Made by a program: the position numbers and the translations under genes | Part shown: positions 23,658 through 32,874 of the stretch, one piece after another | How positions within the stretch are numbered: the first letter of the stretch is position 1 | Layout of the letters: each line of letters begins with the position of its first letter | DNA from: Dyella_A sp049445995 | Lineage (GTDB): Bacteria > Pseudomonadota > Gammaproteobacteria > Xanthomonadales > Rhodanobacteraceae | Direction of reading: 5' to 3' | Assembly: GCF_049445995.1 (NCBI RefSeq) | Contig: NZ_JBMSDZ010000012.1 | Location: 50,730-114,729 of the forward strand | DNA: 64,000 bases | The notes under the pieces: model-generated | Seen by the model: the letters and a program-made list of their open reading frames with translations, nothing else | Told to the model about the DNA's origin: nothing | The model's database searches: none

Positions 23658-25828
23658 TGCGCGAGCTGCTGCTTCTGCTGCTGCTCACCCTGCTGCCGCT
23701 GGCGGCCCGGGCCGGGATCGACAGCAAGCATCCGGACGTGCGCGCCTCCTTTCCCACGGCGACCCGCTTCGGCGACATCGAAGGCGATCCGCCGGCTGCG
23801 GCCGTGTACGAGGGCGACAAGGTCATCGGCTACGTGTTCGAGTCGGTGATGGTGGCGCCGGTGCCGGCGTACTCCGGCGCGCCGATCAACCTGCTGGTGG
23901 CGATCGACACCCAGGGCACCATCATCGACGCCAAGGTGCTGGAACAGCACGAGCCGATCCTGCTGGTCGGCATCCCGGTGCAGAAGCTGTACAACTTCGT
24001 CGCCCGCTACGTCGGGCACCGGGTCACCGACCGCATCGTGGTCGGCGGTGGTGGGACCGGCAGCGTGCGGATCGACGCGATCAGCAGCGCCACGGTCACC
24101 TCGATGGTCGCCAACGAGACGATCATGAACTCGGCGCTGAAAGTGGCGGTGTCGCGCCACCTGGTCGCCGGCGCCGTGGCGGGCGGGACCGGCGCCGCCA
24201 GCGTGCGCAAGGATTACTTCGCGCCCGCGAACTGGCAGGCACTGACCGGCAACGGCGCCCTGCGCCGGCTGCGTCTGACCCGTGGCCAGGTCACCGAGGC
24301 GTTCAAGGGCCAGCCGGAAAGCGGCCTCACCGACGATCCCACCGCGCCGGCGGTCGGCAGCGCCAGGGACACCTTCATCGACCTCTACTACGGCGACGTC
24401 ACGCCGCCCACGGTGGGCAGGAACCTGCTGGGCGAGGCCGGCTACCGCGAGCTCATGCAGCGGCTGAAGCCCGGCGACGAGGCCATCGCGGTGATGGCCA
24501 ACGGCATCTATTCGTTCAAGGGCCTGGGCTACGTGCGTGGCGGTATCTTCGACCGTGTCCACGTGATGCAGGACGGCAAGTTGTTCCTGTTTCACGACAG
24601 CGACCTGATGCCGTTGGACGACCCTCGCCTGGGCGGCATGCCGCGGTTCGACGAGAAGGCGATCTTCGTCGTGCGCAGCAGCGGCGTCGGCTTCGATCCC
24701 ACCCGTCCGTGGACGCTGCAGCTGATGGTGAACCGTCAGATCGGGCCGTTGAAGAGCATCTACCACACCTTCACCGCCAGCTACCAGATGCCGCCGGCGT
24801 ATACCTCGCAGCCGGCAGCGTCACCGTCCGCTGCCGCGGACGGCGCGTTGCCGGCCGACGCCCCGCTGTGGAAGAAGATCTGGCACGCGCGGCGCATCGA
24901 CATCGCGATCCTCTGCGCCGGCCTCGCGGTGCTCTCGCTGATCCTGGTGTTCCAGGACTGGCTGGTGAAATACCCCCGGCTGCTCGAACGCGTGCGCGTG
25001 GGCTTCCTTGTCTACACGGCGGTGTTCATCGGCTGGTACGCCCTGGCGCAGCTGTCGGTGGTGAATATCCTCACCTTCATCCACTCGGTGCTGCACGGCT
25101 TCAACTGGTCCACCTTCCTGATGGACCCGCTGGTGTTCATCCTGTGGGTGTTCGTGGCGGTGACCCTGCTGCTGATCGGCCGCGGCGTGTACTGCGGCTG
25201 GCTGTGCCCGTTCGGCGCGATCCAGGTGCTGGTCAACAAGCTGGCGCGACGCCTGCGCGTGCCGCAGTTCGAGATCCCATCGTACGTGCACGAGCGCCTG
25301 TGGGCGCTGAAGTACGTCATCCTGCTGGGGCTGTTCGGGTTGTCGCTGCAGTCGCTCAACATGGCCGAGCACTACGCCGAGGTCGAGCCGTTCAAGACCG
25401 CGATCAACCTGCATTTCGCGCGCTCGTGGGGCTTCGTGCTGTACGCGGTGGCGCTGATCGCGGTGTCCGCCTTCAACAACAAGTTCTATTGCCGCTACGT
25501 CTGCCCGCTGGGCGCCGGGCTGGCGGTGTCCGGCCGCTTCCACCTGTTCGAGTGGCTGCGCCGCCGGCGTGAATGCGGCCGCCCCTGCCAGATCTGCGCG
25601 GTGGAGTGCGAGGTCAAGGCGATCAACTCGATCGGCCAGATCAATTTCAACGAGTGCCACTACTGCCTGGACTGCCAGGTGACGCACGCCAACGACCACA
25701 AGTGCCCGCCGCTGGTCGAGCGCCGCAAGAAGCGCGAGCGCGCTGCGCGGCCGCTGCCGACGGCAGTGACGACGATGACCGACGCGACGGCACCCGCCGC
25801 GCCCAAACCGGCGAAAGCCTTCGATTGA
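23657..25828 (+). CDS. nosR: NosR, electron donor/regulator of nitrous oxide reductase
   Basis: The 723-residue polytopic flavo-iron-sulfur protein is needed for NosZ expression and activity in vivo. After a signal peptide comes a periplasmic FMN-binding domain with the flavinylation motif DAISSATVT. About six membrane helices follow, with two CXXXCP motifs (CGWLCPFGA, CRYVCPLGA). The cytoplasmic tail binds two [4Fe-4S] clusters (CGRPCQICAVEC, then CHYCLDC near the end). All expected elements are present and the length is normal. It is coupled to apbE by TGATG and followed by nosZ after 30 nt. Confidence 0.95.
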   Translation: MRELLLLLLLTLLPLAARAGIDSKHPDVRASFPTATRFGDIEGDPPAAAVYEGDKVIGYVFESVMVAPVPAYSGAPINLLVAIDTQGTIIDAKVLEQHEPILLVGIPVQKLYNFVARYVGHRVTDRIVVGGGGTGSVRIDAISSATVTSMVANETIMNSALKVAVSRHLVAGAVAGGTGAASVRKDYFAPANWQALTGNGALRRLRLTRGQVTEAFKGQPESGLTDDPTAPAVGSARDTFIDLYYGDVTPPTVGRNLLGEAGYRELMQRLKPGDEAIAVMANGIYSFKGLGYVRGGIFDRVHVMQDGKLFLFHDSDLMPLDDPRLGGMPRFDEKAIFVVRSSGVGFDPTRPWTLQLMVNRQIGPLKSIYHTFTASYQMPPAYTSQPAASPSAAADGALPADAPLWKKIWHARRIDIAILCAGLAVLSLILVFQDWLVKYPRLLERVRVGFLVYTAVFIGWYALAQLSVVNILTFIHSVLHGFNWSTFLMDPLVFILWVFVAVTLLLIGRGVYCGWLCPFGAIQVLVNKLARRLRVPQFEIPSYVHERLWALKYVILLGLFGLSLQSLNMAEHYAEVEPFKTAINLHFARSWGFVLYAVALIAVSAFNNKFYCRYVCPLGAGLAVSGRFHLFEWLRRRRECGRPCQICAVECEVKAINSIGQINFNECHYCLDCQVTHANDHKCPPLVERRKKRERAARPLPTAVTTMTDATAPAAPKPAKAFD

Positions 25829-25858
25829 CCCCGCCCACTGCGATGAGGATGGAACGCC

Positions 25859-27844
25859 ATGCATGACGATTCGAACAAACAGCCCGACCGATCCGGTGTG
25901 CCAGGCCCGGCGGCAACCGGCAAGCCCGCCCGGGGCGATGAACCGGGCAATCCCGCACGCCGCAATTTCGTGAAGACCAGCGCGCTGGCCGGTCTCGCCG
26001 GCGGGCTGGCCGGCGGCTTCGCCCTGGGCCGGCTCGGCCACGACGGGAAGCACGAACCGACGCACGAGGCGCAAGGCGAGGTTGCAGGCAAGAGCGGGAG
26101 CGAGGGCGCAATGCCCGAGGATCACGTCGCCCCCGGCCAGCTCGACGAGTACTACGGCATCTGGAGCGGCGGCCAGTCCGGCGAGGTGCGCCTGGTCGGC
26201 GTGCCCTCGATGCGCGAGCTGATGCGCATCCCGGTGTTCAACCCCGACTTCACCATCGGCTGGGGCATCACCAATGAGAGCAAGCGGGTGCTCGGCGAGA
26301 GCTTCCCGCCCGGCGGCGACTGCCACCACCCGCACATGAGCCAGACCGACGGTCACTACGACGGCCGCTACATCTTCATCAACGACAAGGCGAACACGCG
26401 CGTCGCCCGCATCCGCTGCGACGTGATGCGCTGCGACCGGATCACCCACGTGCCGAACGTGCAGGCGATCCACGGTCTGCGCGTGCAGCGCGTACCGCGC
26501 ACCGGCTACGTGTTCGCCAACGGCGAGTACATCATCCCGTCGCCGAACGACGGCCGCGACCTGGACGACCCGAAGAAGTACCAGACCATGTACAGCGCCA
26601 TCGACGGCGACACCATGGAACTGGCCTGGCAGATCATCGTCGACGGCAACCTGGACAACACCGAGAGCGACTACACCGGCAAGTATTCCGCCTCCAGCTG
26701 CTACAACAGCGAGAAGGGCATCGACCTGCCCAGCGAGATGCAGGCCGAGCGCGACTGGGTGGTGGTGTTCAACATCGAGCGCATCGAGGCGGCGGTCAAG
26801 AAGGGCGACTTCAAGACCATCGGCGACTCCAGGGTGCCGGTGCTCGACGGCCGCCACGGTTCGCCGCTGACCCTGTACATCCCGGTGCCGAAGAACCCGC
26901 ATGGCGTCAACGCCACCCCGGACGGCAAGTACCTGGTGGCCAACGGCAAGCTCTCGCCGACCGTGACGGTGATCAGCTGGGCGCTGGTCGACGACTGGTT
27001 CGCCGGCAAGCTGAAGGACCCGCGCGACACCGTGGTGGCCGAGCCGGAGCTGGGCCTGGGCCCGCTGCACACGGCCTACGACGGCCGCGGCAACGCCTAC
27101 ACTACGCTGTTCATCGACAGCCAGATCGCCAAGTGGAACATCCAGGACGCGATCGACGCCCACGCCGGCAAGAAGGTGAACTACCTGCGCCAGAAGCTCG
27201 ATGTCGCCTACCAGCCCGGCCACTGCCATACCTCGATGGGCGAGACGCGCGATGCCGATGGTCGCTGGCTGGTGTCGCTGAACAAGTTCTCCAAGGACCG
27301 CTTCCTGCCGACCGGCCCGCTGCATCCGGACAACGACCAGCTGATCGACATCTCCGGCGAGGCGATGAAGCTGGTCGCCGACGGTCCGGTCTATCCCGAG
27401 CCGCATGACGTGGTGCTGCTGCACCGCCGCCTGCTGGTCGACAAGATCAAGCGCAAGTGGGAACGCGACGACCCGTACTTCGCCGACACGGTGGCGATGG
27501 CCAAGCGCCACGGCGTCAACGTGCTGGGCGAGAGCAAGGTCATCCGCGAGGGCCGCAAGGTGTTCGTCTACATGACCAGTGCCGCGCCGGTGTTCGGCCT
27601 GGGCAGCTTCACGGTCAAGAAGGGCGACGAGGTGACCGTGGTGGTGACCAACATCGATCAGGTCGAGGACGTCAGCCACGGCTTCAGCATCGCCAACCAC
27701 GGCATCAACATGGAGATCAGCCCCGGCGCCACCTCGTCGGTCACCTTCACCGCCGACAAGCCCGGCGTGTACTGGTACTACTGCACGTTCTTCTGCCACG
27801 CCCTGCACATGGAGATGAGCGGGCGGATGCTGGTCGAAGCCTGA
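25859..27844 (+). CDS. nosZ: Nitrous oxide reductase, Tat-dependent clade I
   Basis: NosZ reduces N2O to N2 in the periplasm. The 661 residues start with a long n-region and a Tat signal (ARRNFVKTSALAG), the mark of clade I. The seven-bladed propeller carries the CuZ histidines in GGDCHHPHMS, GHCHTSMGE and PEPHD. The C-terminal cupredoxin holds CuA in CTFFCHALHMEM. GAGGA is 9 nt before the ATG. A tatA-like gene at the end of the cluster fits Tat export. No residue is missing among those I can check. Confidence 0.97.
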   Translation: MHDDSNKQPDRSGVPGPAATGKPARGDEPGNPARRNFVKTSALAGLAGGLAGGFALGRLGHDGKHEPTHEAQGEVAGKSGSEGAMPEDHVAPGQLDEYYGIWSGGQSGEVRLVGVPSMRELMRIPVFNPDFTIGWGITNESKRVLGESFPPGGDCHHPHMSQTDGHYDGRYIFINDKANTRVARIRCDVMRCDRITHVPNVQAIHGLRVQRVPRTGYVFANGEYIIPSPNDGRDLDDPKKYQTMYSAIDGDTMELAWQIIVDGNLDNTESDYTGKYSASSCYNSEKGIDLPSEMQAERDWVVVFNIERIEAAVKKGDFKTIGDSRVPVLDGRHGSPLTLYIPVPKNPHGVNATPDGKYLVANGKLSPTVTVISWALVDDWFAGKLKDPRDTVVAEPELGLGPLHTAYDGRGNAYTTLFIDSQIAKWNIQDAIDAHAGKKVNYLRQKLDVAYQPGHCHTSMGETRDADGRWLVSLNKFSKDRFLPTGPLHPDNDQLIDISGEAMKLVADGPVYPEPHDVVLLHRRLLVDKIKRKWERDDPYFADTVAMAKRHGVNVLGESKVIREGRKVFVYMTSAAPVFGLGSFTVKKGDEVTVVVTNIDQVEDVSHGFSIANHGINMEISPGATSSVTFTADKPGVYWYYCTFFCHALHMEMSGRMLVEA

Positions 27845-27852
27845 CCCGTGCT

Positions 27853-27884
27853 GGGATCGCCGCGCCACCCGGCGCGGCGATCCC
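27853..27884 (+). terminator. 14-bp perfect hairpin between nosZ and nosD
   Basis: Arms 27853-27866 and 27871-27884 pair perfectly around ACCC, 9 nt after the nosZ stop. GGTTTCC follows with no long U-run. It probably stabilises or partly terminates the nosZ mRNA, allowing more NosZ than the assembly proteins. Confidence 0.6.
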
Positions 27885-27909
27885 GGTTTCCGTTGCGAGG
27901 ACCTCGTTC

Positions 27910-29232
27910 TTGAACGCGCACTACCGGCGCCCGCTTGTCCCCATGCTGCTGGCCGCGCTGCTGCTGGCGGCAGCGGCAGCGGGCACCGCTGCGCCGCCAC
28001 TCGCCGCCGCGGACGATCCGCTACTGCAAGCGGTGGCGGCGGCGCCGCCGGGCAGCACGGTCACCGTGCCACCTGGCGTGCACCGGGTGAACCTGGTGCT
28101 GGACAAGCCGATCACCCTGCTGGGCCAGCCGGGCGCCATCCTGGACGGCGGCGGCCGCGGCGACGTGCTGCGCATCGGCGGCTCGCAGGTCACCGTACGC
28201 GGGCTGACCCTGCGCCATTCCGGCACCGATCTCACCGCGACCGACGCAGGCATCTTCGTCGAGCGTCGCAGCGTCGACGTGACCATCGCGGACAACCGCA
28301 TCGAGCACAGCCTGTTCGGCATCTACCTGGACGGCGCCACCCGCGTCCGCGTGGAGCGCAACACCATCCGCGGCATGACCACGCTGCGCGTGCCCGACCG
28401 CGGCGACGGCATCCACCTGTGGAACGACACCGGCTGCAGCATCGAGGCGAACGACATCGCCGGCTCGCGCGACGGCATCTACGTCTACGTCAGCCCGCAC
28501 AACGTCATCGCGCGCAACCGCATCCGCGACGTGCGCTACGGCATCCACTACATGTATTCGAACGACAACACGGTCGCGGGCAACGTCAGCCGCGACAGCG
28601 TGGCCGGCTACGCGCTGATGTCCTCCGCGCACCTGACGGTGCGCGACAACATCGCGCTGGACGAGCGCTCCTACGGCTTCCTGCTCAACTACATCTCCTA
28701 CAGCGAGATCGCCGGCAACCAGGTGCGCGGCGTCCGCGGCCAGCACGACGCGCGCGATGCGCTGATCGAGGGCGCCGACGGCAAGGGCATGTTCGTCTAC
28801 CTGTCGCAGTTCAACAGCATCCGCGACAACCTGCTGGCCGACGCGCAGATCGGCATCCACATGACCGCCGGCTCCGAGCACAACCGGGTCTACGGCAATG
28901 CCTTCAAGGCCAACCGGGTGCAGGTGAAATACGTGCAGAACATCGCCGAGGAATGGTCCGCGCGTGGCCGCGGCAACTTCTGGAGCGACTACCTCGGCTG
29001 GGACATGAACGCCGACGGCATCGGCGACATTCCCTACCGCCCGAACGACGGCGTCGACGTGCTGCTGTGGAAATACCCGACCGCGCGCACGCTGATGTCG
29101 AGCCCGTCGATCCTGCTGCTGCGCTACGTGCAGCGCGCGTTTCCGGTCTTCACGCCACCCTCGATCGAGGACAGCCACCCACTCATGCAACCTCCCCTCC
29201 TGCCGGCCCGCCCCGATGCCCAACGCGATTGA
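27910..29232 (+). CDS. nosD: NosD, periplasmic copper-site assembly protein
   Basis: NosD works with the NosFY transporter in building the CuZ cluster of NosZ. The 440 residues have a signal peptide and a right-handed parallel beta-helix made of repeated V-x-x-N-x-I units (about residues 70-350), the CASH/NosD fold. A TTG at 27910 is taken as start because GAGGA ends 8 nt before it and it restores a charged n-region (NAHYRRPLVPM) ahead of the hydrophobic core; the ATG at 27943 has no such site. It overlaps nosF by 17 nt. Confidence 0.92.
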   Translation: MNAHYRRPLVPMLLAALLLAAAAAGTAAPPLAAADDPLLQAVAAAPPGSTVTVPPGVHRVNLVLDKPITLLGQPGAILDGGGRGDVLRIGGSQVTVRGLTLRHSGTDLTATDAGIFVERRSVDVTIADNRIEHSLFGIYLDGATRVRVERNTIRGMTTLRVPDRGDGIHLWNDTGCSIEANDIAGSRDGIYVYVSPHNVIARNRIRDVRYGIHYMYSNDNTVAGNVSRDSVAGYALMSSAHLTVRDNIALDERSYGFLLNYISYSEIAGNQVRGVRGQHDARDALIEGADGKGMFVYLSQFNSIRDNLLADAQIGIHMTAGSEHNRVYGNAFKANRVQVKYVQNIAEEWSARGRGNFWSDYLGWDMNADGIGDIPYRPNDGVDVLLWKYPTARTLMSSPSILLLRYVQRAFPVFTPPSIEDSHPLMQPPLLPARPDAQRD

Positions 29233-30154
29233 ATTCACCGCGCTGGCCAAGCGCTATGGCCCGCTCGCCGCACTCGGCGGCATCACCGGCGTGGTGCCGA
29301 AAGGCCGCGTGGTTGGCCTGCTCGGCCACAATGGCGCCGGCAAGTCGACCCTGATCAAGCTGATCCTCGGCCTGATCGAGCCCAGCGGCGGCGATCTCAC
29401 GGTGCTCGGCGAGCAGCCGTGGGGCGCGCATGCGCACGCGCTGCGTCAGCGCATCGGCTACCTGCCCGAGAGCGCCGCGTTCTACGGCAACCTCAGCGGC
29501 CGCGAACTGCTCGACTACCTGGCCAGGCTCAAGCACGCACCGCGCAGCCAGGCACCGCAACTGCTCGAACGGGTCGGCCTCGCGCATGCCGCCGACCGGC
29601 GCATCGGCACCTATTCCAAGGGCATGCGCCAGCGCCTGGGGTTGGCGCAGGCCCTGCTCGCCGCGCCGGAGCTGGTGCTGCTGGACGAGCCGACCACCGG
29701 CCTCGATCCGCAGGCCACCCGCGAGCTCTACCAGATCGTCGACGAGTTGCGCGCGGCCGGCCGCTGCGTGCTGATCTCTTCGCACCTGCTGGCGGAACTG
29801 GAGCCGCACATCGACAGCGCGCTGATCCTGCGCGAGGGCGAGCTGCTGGCGGCCGGCAGCGTGGCGCAACTGGGCGAGCGGGCGGCGCTGCCCAGCTGCA
29901 TCCGTATCCGCACCGACCGTGCGGCCGAGCCGGCGGCGCTGCTGGCGCGGTTGTCCTCACGGGACCTGGCGTTCGCGCCGCGTGCCGACGGCCGGCTGGA
30001 ATGCGAGGTGGCGCCCGCCGCCAAGATGCAGGCGTTGCACGCGCTGCTGGCCGAGCCGGCGGTGCTCGACGTCGACGTACGCGAACCGAGCCTGGCGCAG
30101 CTGTACGACTGGCTCGGCGCCGGATCCCGGCGCGGGCGGAGGGCGATGCCATGA
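29216..30154 (+). CDS. nosF: NosF, ABC transporter ATP-binding protein
   Basis: NosF powers the NosDFY complex that supplies sulfur for, or helps load copper into, NosZ. The 312 residues show Walker A GHNGAGKST, the signature YSKGMRQRLGLAQ, Walker B LVLLDEPTTGLD and the H-loop SSHLLAELE, then a C-terminal extension of about 90 residues typical of NosF. It starts inside nosD and ends overlapping nosY (ATGA), so translation of the three genes is coupled. Confidence 0.95.
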   Translation: MPNAIEFTALAKRYGPLAALGGITGVVPKGRVVGLLGHNGAGKSTLIKLILGLIEPSGGDLTVLGEQPWGAHAHALRQRIGYLPESAAFYGNLSGRELLDYLARLKHAPRSQAPQLLERVGLAHAADRRIGTYSKGMRQRLGLAQALLAAPELVLLDEPTTGLDPQATRELYQIVDELRAAGRCVLISSHLLAELEPHIDSALILREGELLAAGSVAQLGERAALPSCIRIRTDRAAEPAALLARLSSRDLAFAPRADGRLECEVAPAAKMQALHALLAEPAVLDVDVREPSLAQLYDWLGAGSRRGRRAMP

Positions 30155-30984
30155 ACCCGATTCTCGTGGTGGCGCAGAAGGAATTCCGCGACGATTTCCG
30201 CAACCGCTGGACGCTGGCGGTCGCCGTGCTGTTCGCCGTGCTCGCGCTGGGTATCGCCTGGTTCGGCGGCGCGGCGGCCGGCAAGGTCGGCTTCACCTCG
30301 TTCGAATCCACCCTGGCCAGCCTGACCACGCTGGGTGCGTTCGTGATCCCGCTGATCGGCCTGCTGATCGCCTACGACACCATCGTGGGCGAGCGCGACA
30401 ACGGCACCCTGCTGCTGATGCTGAGCTACCCGCTGGCGCGCGGGCAATTGGTGGCGGGCAAGTTCGTCGGTCACTGCGGTGCGCTGGCGGCGGCCACCCT
30501 GGGCGGCTTCGGCCTCGCGGTGGCGATCATGCAGCTGATGCAGCCGCTGGCGCACACGCTGCAGGCATGGCTGCAGATCGGCAGCTTCATTCTCAGCGCA
30601 TCCCTGCTCGGCGCCAGCTTCGTCGGGCTGGCCTGCCTGATCAGCGTGCAGACCGCCGACAAGTCCCGCGCCGCCGGGCTGGCGCTGGTGGTCTGGCTGG
30701 CCACCGTGGTGCTGTTCGACCTGGGCCTGCTGGCGGTATTGGTGATCAGCGGCGGCAATCCGCTGGAACAGGCACTGTACCCCTACCTGCTGCTGCTCAA
30801 TCCGGTCGACGTGTTCCGGCTGATCAATCTCACCGCGCTGGGCGACGGTGCCGGCAACGAGCTGCTGCTGGGGATGACGGCCCATGCCGTCTATTCGCCG
30901 GTCGTGCTGTACGCGGTGCTGCTGCTGTGGGTGGTGACGCCGTTTGGCGGGGCGATGCTGTTGTTCCGGCGCAAGGAGGTCTGA
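30151..30984 (+). CDS. nosY: NosY, ABC transporter membrane subunit
   Basis: The 277-residue protein has six membrane helices and begins MNPILVVAQKEFRDDFRNRW, an ABC-2-type entry helix found in NosY. The coupling region is GERDNGTLLLMLSYP. It pairs with NosF in the inner membrane and contacts NosD in the periplasm. Start overlaps the nosF stop (ATGA). It carries a strong Shine-Dalgarno sequence for nosL within its last codons. Confidence 0.94.
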   Translation: MNPILVVAQKEFRDDFRNRWTLAVAVLFAVLALGIAWFGGAAAGKVGFTSFESTLASLTTLGAFVIPLIGLLIAYDTIVGERDNGTLLLMLSYPLARGQLVAGKFVGHCGALAAATLGGFGLAVAIMQLMQPLAHTLQAWLQIGSFILSASLLGASFVGLACLISVQTADKSRAAGLALVVWLATVVLFDLGLLAVLVISGGNPLEQALYPYLLLLNPVDVFRLINLTALGDGAGNELLLGMTAHAVYSPVVLYAVLLLWVVTPFGGAMLLFRRKEV

Positions 30985-30991
30985 GGTGAGC

Positions 30992-31681
30992 ATGGTTTCC
31001 TTTCTGCACAACTTCTGGCGAACGGCCCCACGGGTGCTTGGCACCGTCATGCTGCTGGCCCTGCTCGCCGCCTGCGGCGACAGCCCCGGCGTCGCGCAGC
31101 ATGCCGTGGATACGCATGACGACGACGTCTGCGCCGTCTGCGGCATGTACCTGAAAGGCTCGCCGGGACCGCGCGCCGAGGCCTGGCTGGCCGGTCGCGC
31201 CAGACCGCTGATATTTGACTCCACCCGCGATTTCTTCGCCTACGTGCTGCAGCCGGAAAACCAGGCGCGCCTGCGGGGCCTGTTCGTGCAGGACAGCGCG
31301 CGCATCGACTGGCAGCACCCGTCGCACGCGGCGGCCAGCTTCATCGACGCACGCAGTGCCGCCTACGTGGCCTGGCAACCGCTGCCCGGCTCAATGGGTC
31401 CGACCCTGGCGCCGTTCGCCACACCCGCCGCCGCCGCGGCTTTCGTGCAGGCGCACGGCGGCCAGGTGCTTCGCTTCGATCAGGTCACCACGGACCTGGT
31501 GTCTTCGCTCGACTACCGTTGCCCGGTCCGCGTGGCTGCCGCCGAGGCGGCGGGCGGACGATGCATGGCCGTCGGCGATGCCGCCCGGGCCTTGCCGCCG
31601 CACATGGGCGGCCCGCCCGCCGGAGCCGGCATGATCATGGATGCCGCGGCCCGCCGGGCGGTCGGCGGAGTCCACCGATGA
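30992..31681 (+). CDS. nosL: NosL, Cu(I)-binding lipoprotein
   Basis: NosL is an outer-facing copper chaperone for NosZ. The 229 residues have a lipobox (LLALLAAC) and the copper motif CAVCGMYL with the paired Cys and Met, then the usual two beta-alpha-beta units (PLIFDSTRDFFAYV and AAFVQAHGG). Starts at ATG 30992 or GTG 30986 are both possible after AAGGAGGT (30973-30980). The protein is longer than many NosL because of a C-terminal Gly/Pro/Ala-rich tail with HMGG and MIMD. Confidence 0.92.
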   Translation: MVSFLHNFWRTAPRVLGTVMLLALLAACGDSPGVAQHAVDTHDDDVCAVCGMYLKGSPGPRAEAWLAGRARPLIFDSTRDFFAYVLQPENQARLRGLFVQDSARIDWQHPSHAAASFIDARSAAYVAWQPLPGSMGPTLAPFATPAAAAAFVQAHGGQVLRFDQVTTDLVSSLDYRCPVRVAAAEAAGGRCMAVGDAARALPPHMGGPPAGAGMIMDAAARRAVGGVHR

Positions 31682-31770
31682 ACGGCGCACGCGCGAAGGC
31701 GTGCGTCTCTGTTCCACCATCCTCGTTCCACCATCCTCCGCCGCGGGCAGAAAGAACACGAGGTGACCGT

Positions 31771-31983
31771 ATGTTTGGACTGGACAGTATCTGGCACTGG
31801 GTCGTACTGCTTGTCCTGGTGGTGCTGATGTTCGGCACCGGCAAGCTGCGCAACGCCGGCAGCGACCTTGGCGCGGCCATCGGCCAATTCAGGAAGGGCA
31901 TGAAGGAGGGTGGCGGGATACCGCCGGAGGCCATCGAGCCGCCGCCGGCGGAGCGCTCCTCAGAAGCCACTCGTTCGTCCTGA
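31771..31983 (+). CDS. tatA: TatA/E-type Tat translocase subunit in the nos cluster
   Basis: The 70-residue protein has one N-terminal membrane helix (WHWVVLLVLVVLMFG), the hinge FGTGKL, and an amphipathic helix with NAGSDLGAAIGQFRKGMKEG, all classic TatA. A disordered acidic-proline tail follows. No tatB or tatC is beside it, so this is a stand-alone paralogue. Its position after nosL suggests a dedicated booster for export of folded, copper-free NosZ and perhaps ApbE. Start at ATG 31771 after GAGGTGA. Confidence 0.88.
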   Translation: MFGLDSIWHWVVLLVLVVLMFGTGKLRNAGSDLGAAIGQFRKGMKEGGGIPPEAIEPPPAERSSEATRSS

Positions 31984-32086
31984 CGCGCCTCGCCGCTGCG
32001 GCTCTTGCCGTGCGGCCGGAGCCAAGGCCCGACTGGCCCTGACACCGGCCGAGAGGTCGGTCAGTGACTCGCTGCAAACGGCGAGC

Positions 32087-32860
32087 CTAATCGGCCAGCA
32101 GGTTCTGCCCGATCTTCTCCAGGCCCTTCACGTCGAGCAGTTCCAGCTCGCGGCCCTCGATGGTGATCAGGTGCTGGTTGCGGAAGCGGGTCAGCACGCG
32201 GCTCACCGTCTCGGCGGCGAGGCGCAGGTAGTTGGCGATGTCGCCGCGCGACATGCTCAGCGCGAAGCGCGTGCCGGAGAAGCCGCGCGCCGCGTAGCGG
32301 CGGCCGAGGTCGCACAGGAAGGCGGCCATGCGCTCGTCCGCGCTGTGGTCGCCGGCCAGCAGGCTGGCGGTGCCGAGCTCCTTGCTGAGCAGGCGGAACA
32401 GGTGCTGCTGCACGGCCGGCATGCGCGCGGCCAGCGCGCTCATCGCGGGGAAGGAGAAGCGGCAGAACTGGGTGTTTTCCAGCGCCACCGCATCGCACGG
32501 GAAATGCTCCGGATAGATCGCGTTGAGGCCGATCACTTCGCCGGGCAGGTAGAAGCCCAGCACCTGCTCGCGGCCGTCCTTGTCGACCAGGCAGGTCTTC
32601 ACCGTGCCGGCGCGCACCGCGAAGATCGCGCGGAACGGATCGCCGGTGCGGAACACGTGGTCGCCGTTGCGGTAGGGTCCGACGTGCTCGACCAGGCAGT
32701 GCAACGATTCCAGCTCGGGCTTGCCGTAGCCCACCGCGATGCAGGCGCCGGCGAAGGCGCAGGTGCGGCAGAAGTGGACCTCGTCGCCGTCGTCGGCGAT
32801 CGGGCTGGGCGGATCGGGCAGGCGGCCTGCCCGATGACTGGGGCGCATCGTGGGTGACAT
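32087..32860 (-). CDS. fnr: Fnr/Anr-type oxygen-sensing CRP-family regulator
   Basis: The 257-residue protein activates transcription when its [4Fe-4S] cluster is intact, that is, without O2. Cluster cysteines are C31, C34, C40 and C122, spaced as in E. coli Fnr. The cAMP-domain fold follows, and the helix-turn-helix (about 203-226) carries E217, S220 and R221, the residues that read TTGAT in Fnr. This explains the palindromes seen through the window. The gene lies 14 nt after hemN and is probably co-transcribed from the hemN site, giving autoregulation. ATG 32848 is an alternative start. Confidence 0.92.
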   Translation of the reverse strand: MSPTMRPSHRAGRLPDPPSPIADDGDEVHFCRTCAFAGACIAVGYGKPELESLHCLVEHVGPYRNGDHVFRTGDPFRAIFAVRAGTVKTCLVDKDGREQVLGFYLPGEVIGLNAIYPEHFPCDAVALENTQFCRFSFPAMSALAARMPAVQQHLFRLLSKELGTASLLAGDHSADERMAAFLCDLGRRYAARGFSGTRFALSMSRGDIANYLRLAAETVSRVLTRFRNQHLITIEGRELELLDVKGLEKIGQNLLAD

Positions 32861-32874
32861 CCGGTGGCGTGGGG

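Noticed and set aside
24821..28000. 1059-codon open frame on the minus strand opposite nosR-nosZ-nosD
   Set aside because: Composition is Ala/Val/His/Arg-rich with no domain; it is the shadow of GC-rich codons of the real plus-strand genes.
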